Source: Phytohalomonas tamaricis (lineage in GTDB: Bacteria > Pseudomonadota > Gammaproteobacteria > Pseudomonadales > Halomonadaceae). Taken from it: a stretch of DNA of 64,000 bases. Position numbers and translations under genes: made by a program. The stretch is taken from the NCBI RefSeq assembly GCF_003012345.1, contig NZ_PVRV01000019.1, forward strand, positions 186,001-250,000, given 5' to 3'. The notes beneath the pieces are model-generated. The model ran no database searches. It was given only the letters and a program-made list of their open reading frames with translations, and was not told where the DNA came from. Position 1 is the stretch's first letter. The number at the start of each line of letters is the position of its first letter. Of the stretch, positions 1-9,349 are shown piece by piece.

Positions 1-79
1 CCGGCGCTGGTGGATCGTGTCGCTAGTCAGATGTGGCGTTACGTCGTGCCCCGCGCCTTTCCTGATCATCGTCATTGCA
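1..79. other. Window edge, no gene seen
   Basis: This stretch lies downstream of the first LysR-type gene. Short open frames here are only a few dozen codons long and have no family resemblance, so I assign nothing. Confidence 0.4.
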
Positions 80-991
80 TCAGGCTTGGAACAACCAACA
101 CTTGAACGCATGCATCGGCACATTGAAGTGGCGATGCATGGGGGTAAACAGCGACAGCCTGCCGGGGCTCTCGAGTTCCAGCGGCAGCGCTTTGACCAGA
201 AGTCCCTCACGCAGTTCAAAATCAAGCAGGCTTGTCCAGCCTAGCGTGACGCCTTGCCCAGCCAGAGCAGCATTCATCAGCAGCTGATAGCTATTGGCAT
301 AAAGGGGGCGCCGCGCCGACTGCCACGCAAGCCCCAGAGCATCGAACCAGGTGGGCCAGGTCATCCAGTCGTGATAATGATCCTCCAGCATCAGTATCAC
401 GTGCTGGTTCAAAAGGGCCATAGCGTCACCTATTGCCCCCTCTCGCGCGAGATAGGACGGCGCGCAGAGTGCCGCAATCATTTCCTGGGCGAATACCGGT
501 TCGGCAGTCATGCCCGGCGGATCGACCTCTCCGGCTAAGTGGTAGTACAGGCCAAGATCGAACTCGGCCAGATCGAGCCGGTAAGGATCTTCCACAATCA
601 AAATACGGATCGAAATTTCAGGATGGAGGCGTTGGAAATCGGGCAGCTGACGCGCCAACCACAGCGAGGCAATGGTTGGGCTGGATGCAATGGTGAGCTG
701 CTGTTCGCCCTGATGGCGGCGCAGCTCGAAAGTCGCCTCGCTGAGTTCACGCAATACTCGCTGCACGACAAGAAAGTAACCTTCACCCGCAGGCGTAAGG
801 CGCACACCGGTAGCACTACGATCGAACAGCAGGCGCCCCAGATCGTTTTCCAACCGCTTGATCTGACGACTGATTGCACTTTGGGTGAGGTGTAATTCTT
901 CCGCCGCCCGTGTCACGCTCAGGTGACGCGCCGCTGCCTCGAAGGCGCGCAGGCAATTAAGCGGCGGCAGTGAGTGGCGATCATGGTTCAT
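80..991 (-). CDS. LysR-family transcriptional regulator (GcvA/TrpI-like)
   Basis: A 303-residue DNA-binding regulator with the usual LysR plan: an N-terminal winged helix-turn-helix (LRAFEAAARHLSVTRAAEELHL, then SAISRQIKRLE) and a C-terminal effector-binding domain. The PLNCLRAFEAAARHLS opening is typical of the GcvA/AmpR/TrpI branch. The open frame runs further upstream, but the ATG at 991 has a GAGGATAG ribosome site and gives the family's usual length. It lies 58 bp downstream of the CocE-like hydrolase on the same strand, so it probably is the last gene of the BCCT-hydrolase operon and its regulator. The inducer is unknown; a substrate or product of the neighbouring transporter and hydrolase is an inference. 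Confidence 0.9.
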   Translation of the reverse strand: MNHDRHSLPPLNCLRAFEAAARHLSVTRAAEELHLTQSAISRQIKRLENDLGRLLFDRSATGVRLTPAGEGYFLVVQRVLRELSEATFELRRHQGEQQLTIASSPTIASLWLARQLPDFQRLHPEISIRILIVEDPYRLDLAEFDLGLYYHLAGEVDPPGMTAEPVFAQEMIAALCAPSYLAREGAIGDAMALLNQHVILMLEDHYHDWMTWPTWFDALGLAWQSARRPLYANSYQLLMNAALAGQGVTLGWTSLLDFELREGLLVKALPLELESPGRLSLFTPMHRHFNVPMHAFKCWLFQA

Positions 992-1049
992 GAGGCTATC
1001 CTCGGGCGTGGACGTCCCGAGGATAGCATGAGTAATGCGTGTGACCGGA

Positions 1050-3080
1050 CTATACCGCGTCGCGGGCGATGCGCTTCCACCAGGTTTTGGTGCTGACAAT
1101 AGCCTCACGTTCCCGGGCGATCTGCTCGGCCTCGAGGTAGAAGTTCTCCTCATCACAGCTCAATCGATAACGGCTTTCGACCTCGACGGCAAACGCCGCA
1201 CCATCGCCCACGTCACGTCCGGCCTTGTAGTGCCAGGTGATGTCGGCACAGGTGCGCGTGGCGTCACTGGGATGACTGGTATAGACCTCACGCGCACGCT
1301 GATCGACCCATAGACCATGATCGAGAAAACGCATCGCGCCCATGTCATCCTCGACAATCACTCTGACTTCGCCGCTGGCAACATCCTCACTGATCGTGCG
1401 CTTGGGCGCGGCCGGACGCAGCGTTTCGAGACGGCATGGCGTCGCGGCCTCCGGCGGCTCAAATGGCATGTCCACGTAAGTTGCATGTGATACCGGCAGC
1501 TCAAGGCGTGGCGCACCGGCCAAGAGCGTCAGATCCGCGCGTTTTTTCGGTGACCATACCAGCGGGAAGTTGGCACTCGATAGTGCCACGCGCAGGCGAT
1601 GCCCCTTAGGCAAACGGTAGCCGATCAGATCGAGCTTGAGCGTGATATCCAGTGGCGCGCCGGGAGTCACAGGCGAAACCCGTGCCGGGTCGTCACGCAG
1701 CAATAGGTTAAGCGTACCGTAGGTAATCAGCGCGCTCTCGCCGCTGGGCGAGACATCACACAGGCGCACATTGAGCTGACCGCAATCGGCCGCGCTGGCG
1801 AGCTGGGCTACCAGCATCGGCTGACCGAGGATATCGAGGCCATCCTCAAAGGGTAAGGAATCAAAGGTCAGAGCCAAGCCATCATCACGTCGCTGATCCG
1901 GCGGGAAGTCGGCGCCATACCACAAGCCGATGTACTCCCCCTGCAGTGCTCCGGCCGTCAGCGGTGATGTGATCGGCTGCGGCGCGGTCAAGCTGGTCTC
2001 GGCCGTCAGCCCCCTATCGGACAGATTGAGATGGCGTACTTCGATCGAGTCCTCAGGCGCCGGCCAACCGGCTGTTTGTACCCACTGCCCGGGACGCACA
2101 TCGTATTTGGGTGCCGGTGGCAGGCCATCCTGCAGATAGAAGGTGCACTCGGGTTCGGCCATGATGCCGGTATCGATATCCTTCAACCAGTAATCCCACC
2201 AGCGCAGCGCCTCCTGTAAAAAGCCGATCGCCGGATCAGGAATAGCAAAATGTGGATACTTGTGAATCCACGGCCCGAGCAGCGCTTTCTTGGGACACGT
2301 CAGCCGCTCCATCATGCGCGGAATCGTATTGATATAGGCATCGCCCCATCCGCTGATGCAGTACACCGCCGCCTCGATATCAGCGTAGTTCTCACAGATC
2401 GAGCCATGGCGCCAATAATCATCGCGACGCTGATGTGAAAGCCAGGTTTCGGCCAACAGCGGCATATTGTCGAGGCGCGTCTTCCACATCGCGTGCCACT
2501 CTTCACCGACCAGCGCGGGGTCGGGCACTGCTGAAGAAAAGCTGAGCATCGTTGCCGCCCAAGCCAGATTCTCCAGCAGCATGTTGCCGCCCTTGTAATG
2601 AATATCATCGGCATAGCGATCATCGGTCGAGCACAGCGTAATGATCGCCTTCAGCGGCTCAGGACGCAGCGCCGCCACCTGCAGGCTATTGAACCCGCCC
2701 CAGGAGATTCCCATCATGCCAAGCTTGCCGGTGCACCAGGGCTGCGCGGCGATCCAGTCAATCACCTCCAGCGCATCCGCCTGTTCCTGCGGCGCGTATT
2801 CATCCTCCATCAGGCTATCGGATTCGCCATTGCCACGCATGTCGACGCGTATGCATGCGTAGCCGTGGCCGGCCAGATAAGGATGGGTCAGTTCATCACG
2901 CACAGCCGTGCCATCGCGCTTGCGGTAAGGCAGATACTCCAGAATCGCCGGCACGGGATGCTGCTCGGCGTCTTCTGGGAGCCAGATTCGAGCGGCAAGC
3001 CGTGTACCATCGGCAAGCGTGATCAACGTATGTTCAATGTGGCGAACGGTACGAGGAAACTCCTGCTTTATACGCATCAT
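1050..3080 (-). CDS. CocE/NonD-family alpha/beta hydrolase (X-Pro dipeptidyl-peptidase S15 fold)
   Basis: A 676-residue cytoplasmic hydrolase; no signal peptide is seen. The N-terminal half is an alpha/beta hydrolase with the nucleophile elbow GISWGG (Ser about residue 126), an acid in CISGWGDAY and a histidine in GPWIHKYPH. The C-terminal half is the beta-sandwich domain typical of cocaine esterase and X-Pro dipeptidyl peptidase. The family cleaves esters or amides, so the exact substrate cannot be read from sequence. Its start overlaps the stop of the BCCT transporter by 4 bp (ATGA), with an AAGGA ribosome site, so the two are translationally coupled. An imported betaine or carnitine ester would fit as substrate, but this is inference. 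Confidence 0.88.
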   Translation of the reverse strand: MMRIKQEFPRTVRHIEHTLITLADGTRLAARIWLPEDAEQHPVPAILEYLPYRKRDGTAVRDELTHPYLAGHGYACIRVDMRGNGESDSLMEDEYAPQEQADALEVIDWIAAQPWCTGKLGMMGISWGGFNSLQVAALRPEPLKAIITLCSTDDRYADDIHYKGGNMLLENLAWAATMLSFSSAVPDPALVGEEWHAMWKTRLDNMPLLAETWLSHQRRDDYWRHGSICENYADIEAAVYCISGWGDAYINTIPRMMERLTCPKKALLGPWIHKYPHFAIPDPAIGFLQEALRWWDYWLKDIDTGIMAEPECTFYLQDGLPPAPKYDVRPGQWVQTAGWPAPEDSIEVRHLNLSDRGLTAETSLTAPQPITSPLTAGALQGEYIGLWYGADFPPDQRRDDGLALTFDSLPFEDGLDILGQPMLVAQLASAADCGQLNVRLCDVSPSGESALITYGTLNLLLRDDPARVSPVTPGAPLDITLKLDLIGYRLPKGHRLRVALSSANFPLVWSPKKRADLTLLAGAPRLELPVSHATYVDMPFEPPEAATPCRLETLRPAAPKRTISEDVASGEVRVIVEDDMGAMRFLDHGLWVDQRAREVYTSHPSDATRTCADITWHYKAGRDVGDGAAFAVEVESRYRLSCDEENFYLEAEQIAREREAIVSTKTWWKRIARDAV

Positions 3081-4654
3081 GCGGCGTCCTTGTCGCGGGC
3101 AGAAGATGATATGGAAGCCTTATGGCCCATAAGCGGCGGAGCTGTCAGCGCTGTCGGGTCGGCAATCCAGCGCCATAGCGAGGCGCTGGCAATGAGCACG
3201 ATGATCATCGCCGGTAGCCCGCCCAGATTGGAAAGCATCTTGACCCCGTCTATGCCGACGAAGCTGACCATGACCCATGAGACAATGCCGATGGTCAGCC
3301 CCCAGACGATCTTCATCGGTAATGCACTGTTCATATCTGAGTCAGCAGTCAGACCGCGCGTGCACAGGTTGCCGATAGCGTCGGTATTGGAATCCGCCGC
3401 CGTGACGTAGGAGATGAACGCCACGAACAGCAGCAGCGGCACAGTCACGCTGCTAAGCGGGAACTGGGCAAAAAAGGTGTAGAGCACCTGTTCGATACCG
3501 CTGTCATTGAGAACGCCATAAAGCGGGGCGTCGCCCTGGATATCGAAATAGAGTGCACTGCTTGAGAAGATCGTGATCCACACAATGGCGAACAGCGACG
3601 GAAAAATCATATTGACGTTAAGGAATTCCCGTACCGTGTAGCCGCGTGCGATGCGGCCTAGAAACAGCGCGGTTACCGGCGCCCAGGCAAACCACACCGC
3701 CCAGTAGAAAATGCTCCACGACTGCGCCCAGCTATCGTTCGCTGCCGTACCGGTATAAAGGCTTTTACTGAAGAAGTTATCGAGATAGTCGCCCAGCGAC
3801 TCGGCACCCAGCCCGAGCATATAGAGCGTCGGCCCGAAGGCGACGACGAATATGCCCAGCGCCAGCAGCAGCCACGTATTGAGCGAGGACATACGCGCAA
3901 TCCCGCGTCTTAACCCTGTGGCCGCCGAGATGACGAATGTGGTTACGATGACGGCAATCACAATCGCCAGCTTCCACGGCGTAGTCTCTCCGCCGATGTA
4001 GCCGTTGAGCCCGCCGGTGATGGTCAACGCCCCCGTGCCCAGCGAAGACGCCATGCCGGCTACCAGCGCATACAGGGCAATCGCATCAATCAGTCCACCG
4101 ATCTTCTTGACGCGCACAGCGCCGAACAGCGGTTCGAACAGGCTGGCGATGGAGAAGCGCTGGCGACGATTGTAGAAAATCAACGCGAAGGTCAACGCCG
4201 GTACGGCGTAGATAGCGTAGGGCGTGAACGTCCAGTGCAGAAACATGGTCGACATCGCAAACCGCTCAGCAGCGGGCGACTCGGCCGCCAGTTCCAATCC
4301 TGTTGGGGGCGAGTGGTAATGGTACAGCGGCTCGGCGGTCGTCCAGAACAGAATACCCACGGCAAGCGTGGTACACAGCGTGATCATGAACCAGCGCAGC
4401 TTGGGCAACAGCGGCTCGGCATGCTCGCCGCCGATCCGTATTCGCCCCAACGGCGAAACGTAAACGATTAATCCGAGGATCAGAAGGTAAAGACTACCCA
4501 GGCTGAACAACCATGAAAAATGATTAAGCACAGCGGTATTGAGTGCGCTGGTGACGGCCAGAAACTTGTCAAGGTCGATGAAACTGGCGACTACGGCAGC
4601 CAGAAGAATCAAGAAGGTTGGCCAGAATACCAGCGGCCTGATCGAGTGTGGCAT
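3077..4654 (-). CDS. BCCT-family transporter
   Basis: A 525-residue inner-membrane carrier of the betaine/carnitine/choline family, with about twelve hydrophobic segments. Family marks are the VSPLGRIRIGG loop after the second helix, FWTTAEPLYHYHSPP and the TM8 stretch FYWAVWFAWAPVTALFLGRIARG followed by YTVREFL. The TM8 motif differs from the WWISWSPF form of glycine-betaine carriers, so the ligand may be another quaternary amine. The start was set at 4654, where AGGGA precedes ATG; a longer reading adds 23 polar residues not typical of the family. It is the first gene of an operon with the hydrolase and the LysR regulator, and it is divergent from the metallo-hydrolase at 4896. Confidence 0.92.
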   Translation of the reverse strand: MPHSIRPLVFWPTFLILLAAVVASFIDLDKFLAVTSALNTAVLNHFSWLFSLGSLYLLILGLIVYVSPLGRIRIGGEHAEPLLPKLRWFMITLCTTLAVGILFWTTAEPLYHYHSPPTGLELAAESPAAERFAMSTMFLHWTFTPYAIYAVPALTFALIFYNRRQRFSIASLFEPLFGAVRVKKIGGLIDAIALYALVAGMASSLGTGALTITGGLNGYIGGETTPWKLAIVIAVIVTTFVISAATGLRRGIARMSSLNTWLLLALGIFVVAFGPTLYMLGLGAESLGDYLDNFFSKSLYTGTAANDSWAQSWSIFYWAVWFAWAPVTALFLGRIARGYTVREFLNVNMIFPSLFAIVWITIFSSSALYFDIQGDAPLYGVLNDSGIEQVLYTFFAQFPLSSVTVPLLLFVAFISYVTAADSNTDAIGNLCTRGLTADSDMNSALPMKIVWGLTIGIVSWVMVSFVGIDGVKMLSNLGGLPAMIIVLIASASLWRWIADPTALTAPPLMGHKASISSSARDKDAA

Positions 4655-4895
4655 AGGGTTATCCCTGCCTTTTATCTTGTTGTAGTGCCTGAATGAGCGC
4701 TTAGTGCCATGTTCATAGAACATGGCATGATGTCATCTAAACGGCAGCAAGCCCTTCATCGCAAGCGCTCTCTACGCATGAGGTCATGACGTCAGGACAT
4801 GAGCACCGCGATGCCGGAGACAACACCCACCGGCTAAAGATGCAGGGAGAGGCTAAGCTATGGTGAAGTCAGCCATTCGATGAAGGGAGAGCGAT

Positions 4896-5738
4896 ATGCC
4901 GCACAATCCGTTTCACGATACCTCGATGCCGATGACATCGGTCAAAAGTGGCTCGGGCTATGAGGTAGTCCCTGACGTTTACTGTCTGACCGTCCAGATC
5001 GTCAACGTCTATTTCGTTGGCACGCCTGATGCTCCCAAGGACTGGGTACTGATCGATGCTGGCATGCCCCGGTCTGAAGAGATGATCATTAACGCGGCAG
5101 AAAGACGCTTCGGCGCGGGCTGCCGCCCTCGGGCGATCATACTCACCCATGGGCACTTCGATCATGTCGGCGCGGTAGTTGAATTGGCTGAACATTGGGA
5201 CGTGCCGGTCTATGCCCACCCACTGGAGTTGCCCTATCTGACTGGCGCGCAGGCTTACCCACCGCCCGATCCCTCGGTAGGTGGCGGCATGGTGGCTACT
5301 CTGTCACGTTTTTTCCCCAATGATCCGATCGATTTGGGGGGGTATGTCCATCCCTTGCCCGCCGACAATACCCTTCCCGACATGCCCGGCTGGCGCTGGC
5401 TGCATACTCCGGGCCATGCCTACGGCCACGTTTCCCTGTTTCGCGACCAGGACCGCGCCCTGATCGCGGGTGATGCCTTTGTGACCGTCAAGCAGGAATC
5501 GCTGTATCAGGTCATCACTCAGCACAAGGAGGTCAACGGTCCGCCGAGCTACTTTACGCCGGACTGGGACGCTGCACGGGAGTCGGTCAGGACACTTGCT
5601 GCGCTAAAACCGCAGGTAGCCATGGCCGGCCACGGTATGGCGATGGAGGGCGATGCGCTGCGCAAAGGGCTCGATGCTCTGGCCGTTAATTTCGATGTCA
5701 CCGCACGACCGCAGCACGGCAGGTATGTGGACGACTAA
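4896..5738 (+). CDS. MBL-fold metallo-hydrolase
   Basis: A 280-residue metallo-beta-lactamase-fold hydrolase, probably cytoplasmic. The first metal site is seen in ILTHGHFDHVGA (His85, His87, Asp89, His90); further ligands are the histidine of HTPGHAYGH, the aspartate of LIAGDAF and the histidine of MAGHGMAM. The fold includes glyoxalase II, lactonases and thioesterases; no subgroup can be named. GAAGGGAGA stands before the ATG. It is transcribed away from the BCCT gene across a 241-bp gap, so it may share a control region with that operon. Confidence 0.9.
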   Translation: MPHNPFHDTSMPMTSVKSGSGYEVVPDVYCLTVQIVNVYFVGTPDAPKDWVLIDAGMPRSEEMIINAAERRFGAGCRPRAIILTHGHFDHVGAVVELAEHWDVPVYAHPLELPYLTGAQAYPPPDPSVGGGMVATLSRFFPNDPIDLGGYVHPLPADNTLPDMPGWRWLHTPGHAYGHVSLFRDQDRALIAGDAFVTVKQESLYQVITQHKEVNGPPSYFTPDWDAARESVRTLAALKPQVAMAGHGMAMEGDALRKGLDALAVNFDVTARPQHGRYVDD

Positions 5739-5773
5739 CACTGACGATCGCGCGCCACATGAGGACTGATGCC

Positions 5774-6454
5774 ATGACGACCTTGCCTAGCCTCTCATCG
5801 TATTGTTGTGGACTGAGCCTATTAATGACGATGAGCACAACGGGTGTCTTCGCCGCTGAGCGCTTCATCTGCGAAAGTGCCGGCAGTTCGTCACTCTCCT
5901 CGACTATCGATACAGACTCGGCCGCCAACGCGATTGCCAACACCCGCAGCGGTGCGTTACGCCCATCGCTCGGCATCGGCTATGGTCGGGACAGTTACGG
6001 GCATGGCGTTGGTTTGGGCTACGGCGTTGATCGTTTCGATATCGACCACCTCGCCACCAGTTCAGCGAGTGCCAATCGCGAGCTGCTCAAATTGATCATC
6101 GATCTGCAACATCAGGTCGAGGCACTGTCGCAGCGCGTCGATGCGCCGCAGTCGCTGATCTGTCGGCCGCTCTCGGACGACGAGATACAACGCCTCGATA
6201 GTGGCTCACACGCATCAGTGGCGCCCGACGTGCAAGCGCACACAGGTCAGCCTCGTTATGCTCGTGTCGATTTCGTTGAGGTATTCAGCGCCCCGGCAGC
6301 CGGCGCACGTAAGGTCGACACGTTGCGCCAGGGCGATGCGGTACAGGTCTTTGAACAGCGCGACGACTGGCTACGCAACACGCCAGACGGCGTGTTGCCC
6401 GGCTGGGTACGCGCAGGGCTATTGAGCAATGAGCGTTCACCATCAGTACCGTGA
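5774..6454 (+). CDS. Periplasmic or secreted protein with C-terminal SH3-like domain
   Basis: A 226-residue protein with a likely N-terminal signal sequence ending near GVFAAE. The middle has a Gly/Tyr-rich stretch (SLGIGYGRDSYGHGVGLGYG), then a short helical segment (NRELLKLIIDLQHQVEALSQ). The last about 70 residues (ARVDFVEVFSAPAAGARKVD, DAVQVFEQRDDWLRN, GWVRAGLL) look like a bacterial SH3 domain, which usually binds cell wall or peptides. The ATG at 5774 is chosen because GAGG lies 9 bp before it. Its function is unknown. It follows the MBL gene by 35 bp and could be co-transcribed with it. Confidence 0.7.
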   Translation: MTTLPSLSSYCCGLSLLMTMSTTGVFAAERFICESAGSSSLSSTIDTDSAANAIANTRSGALRPSLGIGYGRDSYGHGVGLGYGVDRFDIDHLATSSASANRELLKLIIDLQHQVEALSQRVDAPQSLICRPLSDDEIQRLDSGSHASVAPDVQAHTGQPRYARVDFVEVFSAPAAGARKVDTLRQGDAVQVFEQRDDWLRNTPDGVLPGWVRAGLLSNERSPSVP

Positions 6455-6528
6455 CGTTTCTCAGCGCCAGCAACAGGCGTGCTTACTGCTGCCCCCACCG
6501 CCCACTGCGCTTCATTAGGAGACCAGCG

Positions 6529-6560
6529 CAACGGCTGATCGCGCTACCAGCCAGCCGTTG
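6529..6560. terminator. Stem-loop between convergent genes
   Basis: A perfect 9-bp inverted repeat (CAACGGCTG with CAGCCGTTG) around a 14-nt loop. It sits between the SH3-domain gene and the convergent lipoprotein gene. There is no strong T-run, so termination is likely but not certain. Confidence 0.4.
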
Positions 6561-6582
6561 TAATAAGCGTATAGATTGTAAA

Positions 6583-7203
6583 TTAGTGCAGAGGAAATGA
6601 GGTAACCGTATCGGATTCTGGTTCGGCGTTGGAGAAATCGAGCCCCGAAGCATCGGGCGCGGGCGGCGGTGCAACCTTGGCACTTATCAGCCGCATGATG
6701 AGCGCATCGACGCTCTGCTTGAGTCCCTGACGCAGACCATTTTCCAGCCGCCGCGCCGGGAGCAAATGCCCGCCGATCTGGCCCGTGCCGTGAGCATCGA
6801 ACGCGAGCGGCTGCATGCGCGTCTTTGTCTCCCGCGCCGTGAGCACGTAGTGCATGGCGACATCGATCATCGCTGCATCATTGTCTTTTCGCTGCGCACC
6901 GACCAGTCTGGCGTCGAGTACGTAACCAGCATCGCTGCCCCCCTTCAGTCCGGCGCTGCTCAGGGCACGCTCGAGCAACGCCTTGAGCTGATCGTTGCTG
7001 ATCGAGGCCGTGTCCAAAAGCGCGACATTGCCACCACTTACAGTGCCGATGCTGATGTTGTCGACCAGCAATGGCGATGCGGGGCTTTGGCTGGCCGGCG
7101 CGAAGCTGAACTCATTCGCTTCCATGGTGCGCTGCGCGCAGCCTTGAAGCCCTACCATCGCGATAATCAAAGACGTCGCCGCTAGAAGCCTTTTCATACT
7201 CAT
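6583..7203 (-). CDS. Putative lipoprotein of unknown function
   Basis: A 206-residue protein with a lipoprotein signal peptide: MSMKRLLAATSLIIAMVG, then a lipobox LQGC, so Cys22 should be lipid-modified. The rest has alternating strand-like and helical segments (ISNDQLKALLERALSSAGL, DVAMHYVLTARETK, GLKQSVDALIMRLI) without a motif I recognise. Two starts six bases apart are possible (7203 and 7197). It faces the SH3-domain gene. An envelope role is likely from the signal only. Confidence 0.75.
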   Translation of the reverse strand: MSMKRLLAATSLIIAMVGLQGCAQRTMEANEFSFAPASQSPASPLLVDNISIGTVSGGNVALLDTASISNDQLKALLERALSSAGLKGGSDAGYVLDARLVGAQRKDNDAAMIDVAMHYVLTARETKTRMQPLAFDAHGTGQIGGHLLPARRLENGLRQGLKQSVDALIMRLISAKVAPPPAPDASGLDFSNAEPESDTVTSFPLH

Positions 7204-7523
7204 GATCCCAATCCCAGGTTAACCGCCATCATCGGATCGCCTCTTATCGGCCGGTGGTGTGTTTCCTGTATAGCAATGGACAAGGCATGCACAGGAGCGA
7301 CTCAAGGCAAGCTCAACGCGGCCAACGGGCTTCTTCAAGATCATTTTCCTGAAGGGTAGTCACAACATGACTATGCTCTATCTTATCGTTAGAAGAAAAA
7401 TTAGTCGTTTAAAATGATCTACCTAGCACGCGGCTTACACATCGCCATGTTCATTTGCATCTAACCCAGGGATCAACAACAGAAGATCATCAAAAAAAGA
7501 CGTCCAAGACTAAAGGAAAGAAA
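7204..7523. other. 320-bp intergenic region upstream of BCCT carrier
   Basis: This is the shared upstream region of the lipoprotein gene (minus strand) and the BCCT gene (plus strand). No gene is seen. It becomes AT-rich toward the BCCT start and holds a perfect 6-5-6 dyad at 7357-7373, listed separately. Confidence 0.6.
7357..7373. promoter_or_regulatory. Perfect dyad TAGTCA-N5-TGACTA, possible operator
   Basis: Six bases are repeated in inverted orientation around CAACA. The site lies about 150 bp upstream of the BCCT start codon. A dyad of this size could bind a dimeric regulator; no known operator was matched. Confidence 0.35.
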
Positions 7524-9199
7524 ATGCCACCCGATATAGACGATAACGAAGAAAAAAAAATGAAGGACTTCCAAGACCAGAAGGGCCCACGGCGATAATC
7601 GATACCGATTATGTTATTGGTCAGGACAACATTTTTCCAAAAGCGCTTGGCATCAGCTTCGACCTTCACGGCAAGGTTTTTGCGATATCTTCACTTGTCA
7701 TCCTGTCGTTTGTCATTGTGACCCTAGCACTTCAGGATCAAGTAGAGCCTTTGCTAAATGGGACACGTGACTGGCTCACCGGCAATCTCACCTGGTTCTT
7801 CCTCCTCGCAGGAAATATCTTTGTTCTGGTCGCTCTCGGCTTGATATTTTCACCATTGGGCAAGGTCAGGATCGGAGGTCCTCACGCCAAGCCTGACTTT
7901 TCTTATATGGGCTGGTTCGCCATGCTGTTCGCGGCAGGTATGGGGATAGGCTTGGTATTCTATGGCGTTTCAGAGCCCATGAGCCATTTCTCCAGCTCGC
8001 TTGCCGGGACTACGGCAGGAGCCGATGGCGTGCGGACTGACTGGGCACCGCTGGGAGGCGCCGAAGGCGATGAAGCCGCGGCATTATCGCTGGGCATGGC
8101 AGCCACCATTTATCACTGGGGGTTTCATCCTTGGGCAGCCTATGCGCTTGTTGCCCTCGCACTGGCTATTTTTTCCTATAACAAGGGATTGCCACTGACC
8201 ATGCGCTCAGTGTTCTATCCCCTGCTTGGCGAGCGGGTATGGGGCTGGCCCGGCCACGTCATCGATATTCTGGCGGTCTTTTCCACGCTCTTTGGCCTCG
8301 CCACGTCTCTGGGCTTCGGTGCTACCCAAGCGACTACCGGGCTCTCGTACCTCTTTGGTATCCCCAATAATGACATCACCATGGTTATCCTCATTGCGGT
8401 GATCACCCTGGTGGCGCTTGGGTCTGTAATGGCCGGGCTGGACAAAGGCGTTCAACGCTTGTCGATGATCAACATGGCCCTCGCCTTTGTGCTTCTGGTT
8501 TTCATTATTCTGGTAGGCCCGACGCTACTCATCGCGAAAGAGTTCTTCAGCAATACTGTATCTTACCTGCAGTACATTCCTGCCTTGTCAGTACCTTTTG
8601 GCCGCGAGGATGCCAACTACACTCAAGGATGGACAGCAGTTTACTGGTCCTGGTGGATCTCCTGGTCACCTTTCGTGGGCATGTTCATTGCGCGCATCAG
8701 CCGTGGGCGGACGGTACGTGAATTCCTGGTCTCAGTGCTGCTTGTTCCAACCTTGGTATCAATCCTGTGGATGACAGCATTTGGTGGTACCGCCATCAAT
8801 CAGCTTGTCGTTGATGGTTATCAGGGCGTGCAGGACGCGGCCCTTGAATTGAAGCTCTTTGCCATGCTAGGCGAACTGCCGCTGGCTACTATCTCGTCCC
8901 TGGTGGGTATCGTGCTGGTCATCGTATTCTTCGTGACCTCATCGGATTCCGGGTCGCTGGTCATCGACTCCATTACCGCCGGTGGCAAGACGGATGCTCC
9001 CAAGGCACAGCGTGTTTTCTGGGCCATCATCGAAGGCGCCATCGCCATTGCCTTGCTGCTTGGGGGCGGACTCGGCGGGCTCCAGGCGGCCACTGTATCG
9101 ACCGGTCTACCCTTTACCGTAGTATTGCTCATCGCTTGCTACGCCGTCGTCAAGGGTCTCATATCGGAACTGCACTCGGCGCGAGCGGCACAGCGCTAG
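7524..9199 (+). CDS. BCCT-family glycine betaine/choline transporter, apparent -1 frameshift near start
   Basis: The frame open from 7718 encodes a nearly complete BCCT carrier with MGWFAMLFAAGMGIGLVFYG, SEPMSHF and the TM8 motif WSWWISWSPFVGMFIARISR, the form that binds glycine betaine and related compounds. The protein lacks its first helix if it starts at the GTG at 7718. Upstream codons in that frame still read as BCCT sequence (TDYVIGQDNIFPKALG, then KVFAISSLVILSFVIVTLAL) but contain no start codon. The only ATG with a good ribosome site (AAAGGAAAG) is at 7524, in another frame, and reads MPPDIDDNEEKK up to nine A at 7552-7560. Adding one A there joins both frames into about 558 residues, the family's length. 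This may be a sequencing error, a real mutation, or slippage. Confidence 0.8.
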
Positions 9200-9297
9200 C
9201 ATGACGACAAGGCGCCGGCGGTTACCGCATTACCGTCGGCGCCCCTTCCCTCTCGATCCACTCCCTTCCCGTTCCCCATCCAAGCATCGTAGGTTCC

Positions 9298-9323
9298 GTT
9301 TCATGGCTGGCATGCCATGAAAC
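9298..9323. terminator. Perfect 10-bp stem-loop between convergent genes
   Basis: GTTTCATGGC and GCCATGAAAC flank a 6-nt loop. The hairpin lies between the ends of the BCCT gene and dacB, where a two-way terminator would be expected. No long T-run follows. Confidence 0.45.
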
Positions 9324-9349
9324 TACCGGCTCGGTGGAGGACGCTTGCG

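Noticed and set aside
2598-3410. 270-codon plus-strand frame across the hydrolase-BCCT join
   Set aside because: It crosses two real minus-strand genes and has no family features.
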